From: Hyphobacterium sp. SN044
GTDB lineage: Bacteria > Pseudomonadota > Alphaproteobacteria > Caulobacterales > Maricaulaceae
Reading direction: 5' to 3'
DNA length: 64,000 bases
NCBI RefSeq assembly: GCF_021864465.1
Contig: NZ_JAKKUV010000009.1
Span: 1 to 64,000 of the forward strand
The notes under the pieces were generated by a model. That model made no database searches. It saw only the letters and a list, made by a program, of their open reading frames with translations, and was not told the DNA's origin. Made by a program: the position numbers and the translations under genes. Positions 1 through 12,749 of the stretch are shown piece by piece. Within the stretch, counting starts at the first letter, position 1. Every line of letters begins with the position of its first letter.

Positions 1-22
1 AGCGGAACGGGTTCGGGCTCAT

Positions 23-122
23 CCGCTCAGGATGGCGGCGAACCGGCTAACGCCGGGTTTCCTCTGACACTGTCGCTCAGGATGATGGCCCATCCGCTAA
101 CGCCGAGTTTCCTCTGACACTG
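23..122. repeat. Tandem 50-bp direct repeat, two units
   Basis: Two head-to-tail 50-bp units occupy 23-72 and 73-122. They differ mainly in the middle and share a block reading CTAACGCCG(G/A)GTTTCCTC. The array begins where the minus-strand TolC-family frame at 123-602 loses family similarity, so it probably marks the end of a mobile or dispersed repeat that cut that gene. A related 20-base block recurs at 14531-14550. I do not recognise the repeat family. Confidence 0.8.
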
Positions 123-602
123 CCCTCCGGATAGATCCTGAAGCGTTGAAAGGCGTTGCAAGGTCTGTTCCCTTGCCAATTCCCAATAGCGCTGCTCCAG
201 CCATTCATTGCGGACGTCGAGAATGATCTCCCGAACGGCGAGATCGCGCCGCGCACGCTCCTCTCGCGCCCGGGCGCGTTCTTGCGAGCGCGAAAGACGA
301 AGGCTGTCACCCCGGGGGAACATCTGGCGGAGAGACAGTCGCAACTGAGACATTGGATCGCCTGAGGGGTCCAGCGTCGTCAGGGGCAGGTTCATGATCG
401 CCGCCGAGACGACCGGATCGGGCAAAACCGCCGCCGCCTCGCCTCGGTGACGGGCGGCACGGGCTGCGGCGTCATACCGCGAAACGGAAGGATCGGGCTG
501 CTGCCGGGCAATGTGGATGGCTTCGGCCAGGCTCAACGGGCCGGGCGACGCCGATTGGAGGCCGGCGCCGATCAGCGCCGCCAGCATGAGGTTCGTAATC
601 AT
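27..602 (-). pseudogene. TolC-family outer-membrane efflux protein, 3'-truncated
   Basis: The first roughly 160 residues look like the N-terminus of a heavy-metal TolC-family (CusC/CzcC) protein: a short signal-like segment, then the amphipathic start LSLAEAIHIAR and a long Arg/Glu-rich coiled-coil region. A family member normally has more than 400 residues. This frame instead runs into the 50-bp tandem repeat at 23-122 and stops after 191 codons, so its last about 30 residues are repeat-encoded. It lies 54 bp downstream of a small secreted protein gene (657-1067), the same order as in the complete efflux operon at 1151-7596. It was probably the second gene of another RND operon whose B and A genes are lost or lie left of the window. 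Confidence 0.7.
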
Positions 603-656
603 GGGGGGTCTCCTCGAAAATGATTCGCCGAAAGCGCCGGCAAACCGGCGCGGGAA

Positions 657-1067
657 TCAGATCCGGGGAGGTCGTTTGGGGGTCAGAAAGGCAATCGAAT
701 CGAACCGGTCGTCGGACACGGCGTGTCGCGACACATCGGGCAGCGTGATTCGGCCGATCTCGGCGTTATGGGGAAGCGGATACGGTGGCGATCCCGAAAC
801 CAGCGGGCAGTCGGCCATCTGGCAGGCATCGCAACACTCGGCCGCCCCCTCGCAGTCTTCCATCGCCATGGATTGCGGCATGTCCGGCCCGGCCATCTCG
901 TGTTCGCACATGGTTCCCGTACCGGCCATGCCCACGTCTTCGGGCGACGCCGCGCTCGCGCTCGATATGGGTCCAATGGAAAGCGAGGCTGCCAGAAGCG
1001 CAACGCTCAGCACCCGCAGGGCGGAAAAAATAATGGAGGCTGGGTTTGGCACAGAGTCCGGTCTCAT
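657..1067 (-). CDS. Small secreted Met/His/Cys-rich protein, putative metal-related
   Basis: About 136 residues from the ATG at 1067. An N-terminal signal peptide (hydrophobic run ALRVLSVALLAASL, then SSASAA) precedes a segment dense in Met, His and Cys (CEHEMAG, CCDACQMADC) that looks suited to binding soft or divalent metals in the periplasm. The C-terminus ends KRPPRI, very like the end of the His-rich protein at 7237-7596. Both genes sit directly upstream of a TolC-family gene, so they appear to be the leader proteins of two separate efflux operons. An alternative ATG at 1106 adds 13 residues, and neither start has a clear ribosome-binding site. Molecular function is not established. Confidence 0.6.
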   Translation of the reverse strand: MRPDSVPNPASIIFSALRVLSVALLAASLSIGPISSASAASPEDVGMAGTGTMCEHEMAGPDMPQSMAMEDCEGAAECCDACQMADCPLVSGSPPYPLPHNAEIGRITLPDVSRHAVSDDRFDSIAFLTPKRPPRI

Positions 1068-1150
1068 CCACGAAGGTGTCACCCTAGCACTATGGATACC
1101 GTTCATGAAGGTTCGAATTGCCGCAGCACTCGATGAGCCCTCGCAATAGC

Positions 1151-5915
<4,765 letters not shown>

Positions 5916-5920
5916 TGCAT

Positions 5921-7180
5921 TCAGTCCTGTTGCGGGCCGGCTGGACGGGGGCTGGCGTAAAGTCGAAGAAGGTGAATGTCGGCCTCGTGGAGCGCCTGGA
6001 GAGCATCGACACGGCGCGAGCGCGCGTCGGCAAGGGCGCGCTGGGTATCGAACACGTCGAGGATTGAAAACACGCCGCGCTCATACCCGGACCTTGCCGA
6101 CCAGAGCGCCTCCTCCAGGGTCGGGATGACCGTTGTCTCAAGCGACAGAACCTCTTCAGCAGCCGAGACCCGCCGGGACCGGTTCAGTTCCTCATTGCGC
6201 TCCCAGTCGCGAAGGGCGGCCGATATCCGGGCGTCTGTGGCCTGCGCTGCGATCCGGGCGCTTTCAATCTCGGCCCGATTGGCATTCCACACCTGAAGCG
6301 GGATCGCGAAACGAAATCCGACGGTGAGGTCATCGGTTGAGGCAAGATGCCGCCCGGTCAAGCCGACTGTCGCGTCGGGGATGGCACGAGCGGTCTCAAC
6401 TTGCAGCCTAGCGTCGCGAATGTCGCGCTCGGCGCGCAATCGGCGAAGGTCGGCTGTCTCCAGAGCCCGTCCTGGCGCTGGCGCTTCGCCGCGAGTGAAG
6501 AATGACTCCAGTTCTACAGCAGGTGCTTGTGAAGCCGCCCAATAGGATGCAAGCCCGGAAGACTGGCGCAAAACCTCCCGGCGGGCCGCCTGGACATCTA
6601 TTTCAGCTTCAGCAAGACGTGCAGCCACACGGCTTCGTGCCATCACGGGGTCCCGGGCGGCCTGGACACGGCGTTCCACCACCTCAGCGAATGACGCGAC
6701 CGCCTCCCGGCGGCCGATCGCGACTTCGAAGCGTGCCGTAGCCGCCTGAAGCGCGACGAAGGCCAGTTCGACATCGCGGACCAGGTCCGCTTCGAGGCTC
6801 GACTGTGCCAATGCCACCGCACCGAACTCGCGTTGCGCAAGACGAACGCGCGCCTCCGCATCCCCGCCGCGTTCTAAAGGCTGCAAAAGGGCGACCGACG
6901 TTTCGCCGGCATTGAGAAGATAGTTTCCGGCCGTTCCGGCGATCGTGTCGGATTCAATCTCGAGCGTGGGATTGGGCCGGAGGCCGGCACCTGCGATCAG
7001 GGCGCCGCTTGCCTCGGCTTCCAGCGCGGCCGCTTCGATTCCGGGCGCATTGGCAAGGGCAAGCGAAACCGCGGCTTCGCGATCGAACCCGGAAGTTGGT
7101 TCTTCCAGGGAAAGGGCCGGCCCCGATAGGGATACCGCACCCAGCAGGGCGCACAGACGCGCCCGTTTGACGATGTTCAT
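5921..7180 (-). CDS. czcC: TolC-family outer-membrane efflux protein (CzcC-like)
   Basis: A 419-residue outer-membrane channel subunit with a signal peptide (LCALLGAVSLSGPALS) and two long Ala/Arg/Glu-rich helical repeats typical of the OEP fold (REAAVSLALANAPGIE, then a second half around GVFSILDVFDTQRALADAR). It should trimerise and extend across the periplasm to accept metal from the CzcB/CzcA pair. It is the first channel gene of the czcCBA operon and follows a small His-rich secreted protein gene. Length is normal for the family. Confidence 0.9.
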   Translation of the reverse strand: MNIVKRARLCALLGAVSLSGPALSLEEPTSGFDREAAVSLALANAPGIEAAALEAEASGALIAGAGLRPNPTLEIESDTIAGTAGNYLLNAGETSVALLQPLERGGDAEARVRLAQREFGAVALAQSSLEADLVRDVELAFVALQAATARFEVAIGRREAVASFAEVVERRVQAARDPVMARSRVAARLAEAEIDVQAARREVLRQSSGLASYWAASQAPAVELESFFTRGEAPAPGRALETADLRRLRAERDIRDARLQVETARAIPDATVGLTGRHLASTDDLTVGFRFAIPLQVWNANRAEIESARIAAQATDARISAALRDWERNEELNRSRRVSAAEEVLSLETTVIPTLEEALWSARSGYERGVFSILDVFDTQRALADARSRRVDALQALHEADIHLLRLYASPRPAGPQQD

Positions 7181-7236
7181 GTAGATTCCTGCTGACTGAA
7201 CGAAAACAAACCGGCGTCGACGCCGGGCGGTTCAGA

Positions 7237-7596
7237 TCAGAGGAGCCGGGGTGGCCGTTTCAGTGCCTGGCGGCCAGCATTGCGCGGCGCATTCGGGGAA
7301 AAGAGCGCGTGGGTTGCGGCTTCGCGATTCCTTGCAACCATCCAGCCGCCCTGAATGACATGCGGCACGACATCGCTCAGGACGTGAACATGAAAATGCG
7401 CCGCACGCGTGGCTCCGAGCGTATCGGTATCGACTTCGTCCGAACCGATCTGCTTCTCGTGATGCGTTTCAGCATGCCGCAGGGAGGCCGCATGGCCGGT
7501 ATCGACGTTTTCCGAATGCGCGTGGGCAGCAGACATCGTTCCGGGACCCATAAGGGCCACGGTCAGGATGATAATGCTGACAATCAGTCGGACCAC
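7237..7596 (-). CDS. His-rich secreted protein, leader gene of the czc operon
   Basis: About 119 residues from a GTG at 7596, chosen because GGGAG lies about 7 bases upstream and the signal peptide then starts at once (RLIVSIIILTVALMG). An upstream TTG at 7626 is also open. The mature part holds many His residues (AHAHSE, RHAETHHEK, HFHVHV) and ends KRPPRLL, like the small protein at 657-1067. It lies 56 bp upstream of czcC, a position held by CzcI-like or DUF2946-like small proteins in other metal operons. A role in periplasmic metal binding or sensing is an inference. Confidence 0.6.
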   Translation of the reverse strand: MVRLIVSIIILTVALMGPGTMSAAHAHSENVDTGHAASLRHAETHHEKQIGSDEVDTDTLGATRAAHFHVHVLSDVVPHVIQGGWMVARNREAATHALFSPNAPRNAGRQALKRPPRLL

Positions 7597-7705
7597 GAAA
7601 CACTCCCAAGTGCGAACGATACGCAACTAATGACCTGCTGGCAAACCTTCAAAGTCAGCTGATGGTCGGGTGGTCACTTGGCAGGATTTCAGCATCTGAA
7701 ATGTC

Positions 7706-8285
7706 CTAGGACACCGCCTTCAGCGGTGACGGGCTCTGGTCCGCCTTGCGCGTCTCGTTCCAGTAGGACACGCACGGGACCTTCGAGCGGTCACAACGGT
7801 CAGCGTATTTGCGTGCGACATCCGTCACTTCTTCCATCAAGCCGGCTTCCAGCGTGATCGGCTTCAGGCCCATCGACAGGAAGGTGTCGTTCTCGACATG
7901 GAGGTCGTTCTCGTCGGCCTCGTTGCGCGGATTGGGCAGGTTCGCGATCTCTGCGCCTGTCATCCCGGCAATCATCCGCGCCAGATCGCGGACGCGGTGC
8001 GTCTCGGTCATCTGGTTCATGATGCGGACCTTCGCGCCGGTTTTTGGCGGGTTCTCAACCGCCAGCTGGATGCAGCGCACCGTGTCCTGGATGTGGATGA
8101 AGGCGCGCGTCTGGCCGCCCGTGCCGTGAACGATGAGGGGGTGGCCGACGGCGGCCTGCATCAGGAAGCGGTTCAGCACCGTGCCGTAATCGCCGTCAAA
8201 GTCGAAGCGGTTGATCAGCCGTTCGTCCTTGCGGGTCTCCTCGGTCTGGGTGCCCCAGACGATGCCCTGGTGAAGGTCGGTGCAT
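7706..8285 (-). pseudogene. sqdB: UDP-sulfoquinovose synthase, C-terminal fragment
   Basis: From DLHQGIVWGTQTEET onward the frame matches the C-terminal half of SQD1/SqdB, the enzyme that makes UDP-sulfoquinovose for sulfolipid: GTVLNRF, GHPLIVHGTGGQTRAF, then NLPNPRNEADE. Only about 190 of roughly 390 residues remain. The NAD-binding Rossmann half and catalytic residues are missing, so it cannot be active. Just past the conserved TDL the sequence becomes response-regulator DNA on the same strand in another frame, giving a sharp junction at about 8275-8285. Confidence 0.85.
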
Positions 8286-8687
8286 CTCCAGGTCAGACAC
8301 CACAAGCTTGACCGCCTCGCTCGACAGGCCGGGACGTCGTCCCAGTGCATTCAGCCGAGCGGCCAGTTCGGAAAACGCAAAGGGCTTGACGAGGTAATCG
8401 TCCGCTCCCGCCTCAAACCCCAACACACGGTCGTCAACACCGCTCACAGCGGTCAGGAAGATCACTGGCGTCTGCTCTCCGCTGGCCCGGAGCGCCTTGA
8501 GAATGGACAATCCGTCCATACCCGGCACCATCCGGTCGAGAATAATCACGTCATATTGGCCGCGGCGCGCGAGCGCGAACCCGTCCACGCCATCATCGGT
8601 GACGTCGACGGAATGGCCCGCGCCGATCAGACCGGCGTGGACGTAATCGCGTGTTACAGCGTCATCTTCGACGAGCAGGAGTTTCAT
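8276..8687 (-). pseudogene. OmpR-type response regulator, C-terminally truncated
   Basis: The receiver domain is intact: acidic pair VEDD near residues 7-9, phospho-acceptor Asp in IILDRMVPGMDG, LTA and VKPF. The frame should continue into a winged-helix DNA-binding domain after VSDLEMHR but instead enters sulfoquinovose-synthase DNA out of frame, producing a nonsense tail to 8196. Without the effector domain it cannot act as a normal transcription factor, though a lone receiver might still be made. The PepSY gene 88 bp upstream is a common companion of such two-component systems. The histidine kinase expected downstream is absent. Confidence 0.8.
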
Positions 8688-8775
8688 GAGATCAACTTAG
8701 CGAGAGAGGGCGTATCCGGCGATACCGCGGGGGGGACGTTCAGGAAACCGCCGGATACGCACCGGTGGTGCTGCG

Positions 8776-9117
8776 TCAGCTGCGGTCGCCTCCGGAATCA
8801 CGTTCATCGTCCTCGATTTCGATCACTCGCAGAACTGCGCTGTCGATAAGGACTTCGATCTCGCGGCCATTGCTGTCGAGCAGTTCAACGGCAAAAACGA
8901 ATTGCCCGTCCTCTTTCTCGAATTCAGCCGAAATGGCGCGAGCGCCTGTCTCGCTTTCAGCAAGGGCGATCGCTTCGCTCAGGCTGACAGCGGCATTGAT
9001 GAAAGCCTCATGTTCCGCATGGTCATCGACGGACCACATGTCGTTCGCGGCCACCGCCGGCGCGGCAACAAAACCGGCAAGCGTGAGAGCCAACAGGAAG
9101 CGTTTGGGGGAGGTCAT
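8776..9117 (-). CDS. PepSY domain periplasmic protein
   Basis: A 113-residue protein with a clear signal peptide (FLLALTLAGFVAAPAVAA) and a single PepSY-like unit (SLSEAIALAESETGARAISAEF, then QFVFAVELLDSNGREIEVLIDSA). PepSY proteins commonly sit beside two-component regulators and peptidases. Here the gene lies upstream of a response-regulator fragment on the same strand, so it was probably the first gene of a PepSY, regulator, kinase operon. It appears intact although the rest of that operon is broken. Confidence 0.8.
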   Translation of the reverse strand: MTSPKRFLLALTLAGFVAAPAVAANDMWSVDDHAEHEAFINAAVSLSEAIALAESETGARAISAEFEKEDGQFVFAVELLDSNGREIEVLIDSAVLRVIEIEDDERDSGGDRS

Positions 9118-9519
9118 GGCGGGTCTCCAGTTTCGATTTTCGAGAGCAAATCACGCTCGAACGACATTGGAGCTAGACGGTTCGTCTCGACCGAACCTCG
9201 CGTCAATTATACTTTTTTTGTAAATTGACAATCGGAACTGCCGTGTACCAAATTTTGATCTCTTACATAACCGAATGAAAAACCGTCCCCGGAAGCTGAT
9301 CGTTGGCGCTAAGCGTCAACTATTCCAATCGGAACATCAACGGGAGTGCTGCGACTGTCAGACTTCGGTGGAGGCCGCAACGTTAGCCAGCCAGTAAGAG
9401 CGCCCTTTTCGTTTCAAAGGGAACTGCAAACTTCCCTGCTAAATTTCCTCCCCCAAGGAAACTAGGAAAGTCGGTCAACACATCCGTCCACGCCACTCGG
9501 AGCTCGTTTGATTTAGAGC
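9118..9519. other. Intergenic stretch with one recombinase-type TCCCTGCTAA motif
   Basis: About 400 bases without a convincing gene. It includes an imperfect palindrome around 9303-9319 (TTGGCGC / GCGTCAA arms) and, at 9433-9442, TCCCTGCTAA. The same 10-mer occurs at 28283-28292 in the repeat field beyond the serine recombinase. The stretch is more AT-rich than its neighbours. It may be the worn edge of an earlier element, separating the mer operon from the PepSY/regulator remnant. Confidence 0.5.
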
Positions 9520-10950
9520 TCAACCCGCACAGCAGGAAAGCTTTGCTACATCCTTGTCGAAAGTTTGGGCGGCAAGCTTCAATCCTTCCACTGTGGTGAG
9601 ATACGGAAAGATCGTCTCACCGAGCGACTTTGCGGTCATGCCCAACTTCAGCGCCATGGCCAGTGTCTGAATGCTGTCAGCGCCTTCATGGGCAAGGATC
9701 TGGCCACCGAGCAGGCAGTCGGTCCTGGCGTCGGCCACCAGCTTGATCAGCCCCCGCGTGTCGCGGGCGGCCAGCGCGCGCGGCACCGCGTCGAGCGGCA
9801 GGACGGAGGTCTTGACCGCGTGACCGGCGGCCTTCGCCGCCTCTTCGTTCAAGCCCACGCCCGCCACCTGCGGGTCGGTGAACACGACCCACGGCATGGC
9901 GCGGTTGTCGTAGGCGAGGCTGTCGCCGTTAAGCGCGTTGAGAGCGGCGAGTTTGGCCCCATAGGCCGCCATGTAGACGAATTGGTCGCGGTTGGTCACG
10001 TCGCCGGCGGCGTAGACGCCGGACTTGGACGTGCGCATCCGGTCATCGACGACGATGGCGCCGCGATTGTCCTGCTCAATGCCGGCGTCGGCGAGGCCCA
10101 GTGCTTCGGTATTGGGCGTGCGCCCTGTCGCGACCAGAAGCCGTTCGGCCGTCAGCTCGATCAGCCTGCCGCCCTTCTTGACGCAGACAGTGACGCCGCT
10201 TTCGTCTTCATGGCAGGCATCGTAGGCGATGCCTCTATGAAGGCTGATGCCCTCGGCCCGGAACGCGTCCGCCAGAGCTGCGGAGATCTCCGGCTCCACC
10301 TGCGGCAGCAGCCGGGAGCGGCAGATCACCGTCATTTTCACACCCATGCGCGCCATCATCTGGGCGAGTTCGGCCCCTATATAGCCGCCGCCGATGACGA
10401 TCAGGCTCTCGGGCAGGTTTTCCAGTTCCAGCAGCGTCGTGCTGGTCAGGTAGTTCACCTTGTCTATGCCGGGAATGGGCGGCACGGCGGGCCGCCCGCC
10501 CGTGGCGATGATGGTCTTGCCGGCGGCAATGGCATTGCCGTTGACGATCACTCCGGCCCCGTTCAGCCGGGCCTCACCTTCCAGATAGGTAATGGTGTTG
10601 TATTCGGGCAGGAGGTCCGCATATTTCTTCTGCCTGAGCGTCGAGACGAGGTCGCCCTTGGCGGTGATCAGACACCGCCAGTCATTCACCTGCGCGTCTC
10701 CGGTCAGACCCGGGAAGCGCCCCGCCGCCCGCGCGCCATGCAGCGCCTCGGCGGCCCGGATCATGGTCTTGGAGGGTACGCAGCCGACATTGACGCAGGT
10801 GCCGCCGATGGTGCCATGGCCGATCAGCGCTACGTTGGCACCCTGTTCGGCGGCGGTGATGGCGGCGGAAAACCCCGCCGAGCCGGCGCCGATGACGGCG
10901 ACGTCGCAGGTCGCTTTGGATGATTTGGTCGGGACGCAGCAGTCCGCCAT
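9520..10950 (-). CDS. merA: Mercuric(II) reductase
   Basis: A 476-residue flavoprotein disulfide oxidoreductase that reduces Hg(II) to Hg(0) with NADPH in the cytoplasm. It shows the FAD fold AVIGAGSAGFSAA, the redox pair GGTCVNVGC (C52, C57), the NADPH fold VIGGGYIGAELAQ, the FAD motif VYAAGDV and the C-terminal vicinal cysteines C473-C474 that take Hg(II) from thiols. The N-terminal heavy-metal-associated (NmerA) domain of many MerA proteins is absent; only a short tail with CC at residues 4-5 remains. It is the last gene of the merTPA transcript, 243 bp after merP. Confidence 0.96.
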   Translation of the reverse strand: MADCCVPTKSSKATCDVAVIGAGSAGFSAAITAAEQGANVALIGHGTIGGTCVNVGCVPSKTMIRAAEALHGARAAGRFPGLTGDAQVNDWRCLITAKGDLVSTLRQKKYADLLPEYNTITYLEGEARLNGAGVIVNGNAIAAGKTIIATGGRPAVPPIPGIDKVNYLTSTTLLELENLPESLIVIGGGYIGAELAQMMARMGVKMTVICRSRLLPQVEPEISAALADAFRAEGISLHRGIAYDACHEDESGVTVCVKKGGRLIELTAERLLVATGRTPNTEALGLADAGIEQDNRGAIVVDDRMRTSKSGVYAAGDVTNRDQFVYMAAYGAKLAALNALNGDSLAYDNRAMPWVVFTDPQVAGVGLNEEAAKAAGHAVKTSVLPLDAVPRALAARDTRGLIKLVADARTDCLLGGQILAHEGADSIQTLAMALKLGMTAKSLGETIFPYLTTVEGLKLAAQTFDKDVAKLSCCAG

Positions 10951-11193
10951 GTCAGGCTCTTTCCTTGTTTGTCTGAGGGCTTGTATCGCAACAGGCCGCT
11001 GCGCGCTTGCGCCGCCACTGGCCTTAGGCTGTCAGACCGGCGAAGTCGGCGAGCCCGGGCTGCGGCATGAAATCCAGCCCGCTCACCCAGGCCGACGGTC
11101 CAAGCGCACCACGGGCAATGACCAGCAGGGGACTCGCTTAGCAGATGGCGGCAATGGACGTGCCAATTATGATCGTGGCGTCCCTCATCTGGC
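10951..11193 (-). other. Gap between merP and merA with a possible gene remnant
   Basis: This 243-bp spacer is unusually long for a mer operon. On the minus strand one frame reads a protein-like stretch (VIARGALGPSAWVSG and so on, ending DFAGLTA and a stop at about 11027) with no start codon or ribosome-binding site. It looks like the tail of a deleted gene, perhaps another mer accessory gene, but I cannot identify it. No terminator was seen, so read-through from merP to merA is likely. Confidence 0.4.
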
Positions 11194-11529
11194 TCAGCCG
11201 TGGACCAAGGCCGGATAGCCCGCATTCGTGGACGCGGCGGCGATGGCGTCCACGCTCGTGACCGATGGGTCAAAAACCACCGTCGCCGTTTTGGCATCGA
11301 AATCAACGGTCACCGACTGCACGCCGGCAACCCCCTCCATCGCCCTTTTGACGGTGATCGGGCAGAGCGCGCAGGTCATGTTGTCGATAGCGAAAGTGGC
11401 GGTTTGTGCGGTCGCCACCGGTTGGGAAGCGGACTGGGCGGCGGCGGAGGTCGCGGCGGGTACGGCTGCCCAACCGGTTCCACCGAGGACCAGCAGGGCG
11501 GCGGCGGCGGGGATAAGGGATCGTTTCAC
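11194..11529 (-). CDS. merP: Periplasmic mercury-binding protein MerP
   Basis: A 111-residue protein from a GTG at 11529, preceded by AGGAG 8 bases upstream. A signal peptide (SLIPAAAALLVLGGTGWAA) leads to a heavy-metal-associated domain with NMTCALC (C53, C56), the Hg(II)-binding motif, then VKRAMEGVAGV and ATVVFDP. MerP binds Hg(II) in the periplasm and passes it to MerT. It lies 23 bp downstream of merT. The linker between signal and domain is rich in Ala, Ser and Gln. Confidence 0.93.
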   Translation of the reverse strand: MKRSLIPAAAALLVLGGTGWAAVPAATSAAAQSASQPVATAQTATFAIDNMTCALCPITVKRAMEGVAGVQSVTVDFDAKTATVVFDPSVTSVDAIAAASTNAGYPALVHG

Positions 11530-11552
11530 GGAAGTTGCTCCTGTTTTTGGGA

Positions 11553-11951
11553 TCAGTAGAAAAGTGGCGCCCACCAGTTGATGGTCAACGCGAGCAGGAC
11601 GATGACGGCGGAGAGCCAAAGAGCGGTCTTGGTGATGACGGCCGACTGCGGCTTTGCGCAATAGCTGCCCTCCACGCAGGCGGGCTTGGCCTTGAAGTAG
11701 ACCTGCCGGAAGCCGAGGCCGATGAAGACCAGAGCAACGCCTGCAAAGTACGGCTTGTAGGGCTCCAGCGCCGCCAGGTTGCCGATCCACGCCCCGGAAA
11801 TCCCGAGTATGACGAACAGCAGCGGCACCACGCAGCAGGTCGAGGCCAGAATGGCCCCGACCACGCCGCCAGCCGCAAAGAGTTTCTGCTTCCGGTCTTC
11901 AGCGTGGTTCTCAACTCGCAATGGCCGGGCTTCCGCTTCGGTCGTGCTCAT
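11553..11951 (-). CDS. merT: Mercuric transport protein MerT
   Basis: A 132-residue inner-membrane protein with three predicted helices. The first holds the vicinal pair in STCCVVPLL (C39, C40), which receives Hg(II) from MerP. The second pair C92 and C98 lies in the cytoplasmic loop (ACVEGSYC) and hands the metal to MerA. A GAGGA ribosome-binding site stands 9 bases before the ATG. It is the first structural gene of the operon, transcribed divergently from merR. Confidence 0.95.
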   Translation of the reverse strand: MSTTEAEARPLRVENHAEDRKQKLFAAGGVVGAILASTCCVVPLLFVILGISGAWIGNLAALEPYKPYFAGVALVFIGLGFRQVYFKAKPACVEGSYCAKPQSAVITKTALWLSAVIVLLALTINWWAPLFY

Positions 11952-11982
11952 GCGTCGTCATCCTCGCTTTCGTGCTGAAAGG

Positions 11983-12013
11983 AAGATAAGGTCTGTAGCA
12001 GCTACAGGCTCAA
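11983..12013 (-). promoter_or_regulatory. mer promoter/operator with 19-bp spacer
   Basis: On the minus strand a -35 element TTGAGC (12013-12008) and a -10 element TATCTT (11988-11983) are separated by 19 bp, the overlong spacing typical of MerR-activated promoters. The spacer holds the perfect dyad CTGTAGC-T-GCTACAG at 11993-12007, where MerR should bind and untwist the DNA when Hg(II) is bound. It drives merTPA and lies between the divergent merT and merR genes. Confidence 0.85.
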
Positions 12014-12029
12014 GACGGTTTTCGACACT

Positions 12030-12443
12030 ATGAGCGATCACGGTTCCGGGAAGGGATTGAAGCGCGCGCAGCTTGCGCGGCAGACGGGCTGCAATCTGGA
12101 GACCATCCGCTATTACGAGAAGATCGGCATGATGCCGGAGCCGCCGCGCACGGCGTCAGGCTACCGCGTCTATGACGAAGCCCACGTCGCGCGTCTGCGC
12201 TTCATCCTGCGTGGCCGGGAACTCGGTTTCTCCATCGAGGAACTGCGCGGACTTCTTCGCCTTGTCGATCGAGGCACTCAAACTTGTGCAGAAGTAAAGG
12301 CGGTGACACAGCAACATCTTGCCGCTGTGCGGGCTAAGATCGTGGATCTAAAGCGCATCGAAAAAGTGCTCGCAACTACAGCGGCTCAATGCTCAGGCAA
12401 ACAAGTGCCCGAATGTCCCGTTCTTGATGCACTCGCAACTTAA
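12030..12443 (+). CDS. merR: Mercury-responsive transcription regulator MerR
   Basis: A 137-residue MerR-family activator/repressor: winged helix (LKRAQLARQTGCNLETIRYYE), then a dimerisation helix. The three Hg(II)-binding cysteines are present as C86, C121 and C129, with spacing close to that of Tn501-type MerR. It should repress merTPA without mercury and activate it with mercury through the dyad at 11993-12007. It is transcribed away from merT. Its end marks the edge of the mer module. Confidence 0.95.
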   Translation: MSDHGSGKGLKRAQLARQTGCNLETIRYYEKIGMMPEPPRTASGYRVYDEAHVARLRFILRGRELGFSIEELRGLLRLVDRGTQTCAEVKAVTQQHLAAVRAKIVDLKRIEKVLATTAAQCSGKQVPECPVLDALAT

Positions 12444-12749
12444 TATCAGGACTCAACGAATGAACGAAATCGGCTGAATTTATAATCGCGACATCACTCA
12501 CTGACTGCACGCGCCCATCACCTCACCGTTGTAGAACTTTTCTAACAAGTGACCCTCCGGGGACACATAATGGAAATTATGCGCCTTTGACCGCGTGAGA
12601 TGGGCCTCATTCATTCGTGATCGGCGAGGTGCGGATTGGGTCGCAGGTCGCCCTCATGGTCAAATCCTACTTGAAGAGAAATTTTCAAAGACAGGATTTC
12701 GGACAATCGAAAGCGTCAAAAGCCTGGGTGCTCACCCGTTTGTTTTCTC
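12444..12749. other. Spacer between merR and the caspase gene, holding a recombination-like site
   Basis: About 306 bases with no supportable gene. The main content is the palindrome and 17-bp repeat at 12560-12592, listed separately. Base composition is more AT-rich than the mer operon, which suggests a module boundary. No clear terminator for merR or for the oncoming caspase gene was seen. Confidence 0.6.
12560..12592 (+). repeat. dif-like palindrome and 17-bp direct repeat, copy 1
   Basis: The palindrome CATAATGGAAATTATG (12566-12581) has the form CATAA-N6-TTATG found at the core of XerC/XerD dif sites. It continues into a 17-base block at 12576-12592, ATTATGCGCCTTTGACC. This recurs with one mismatch (T for C) and the same orientation at 14398-14414, on the far side of the caspase gene. 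Outer arm bases diverge from the dif consensus, so a Xer site is only a candidate; another tyrosine-recombinase core site is equally possible. Confidence 0.6.

Noticed and set aside
23-122. Possible integron attC sites (TAACGCC blocks)
   Set aside because: The conserved attC ends (RYYYAAC and GTTRRRY) do not match, there is no imperfect palindrome of the right layout, and no integron integrase gene is in the window.
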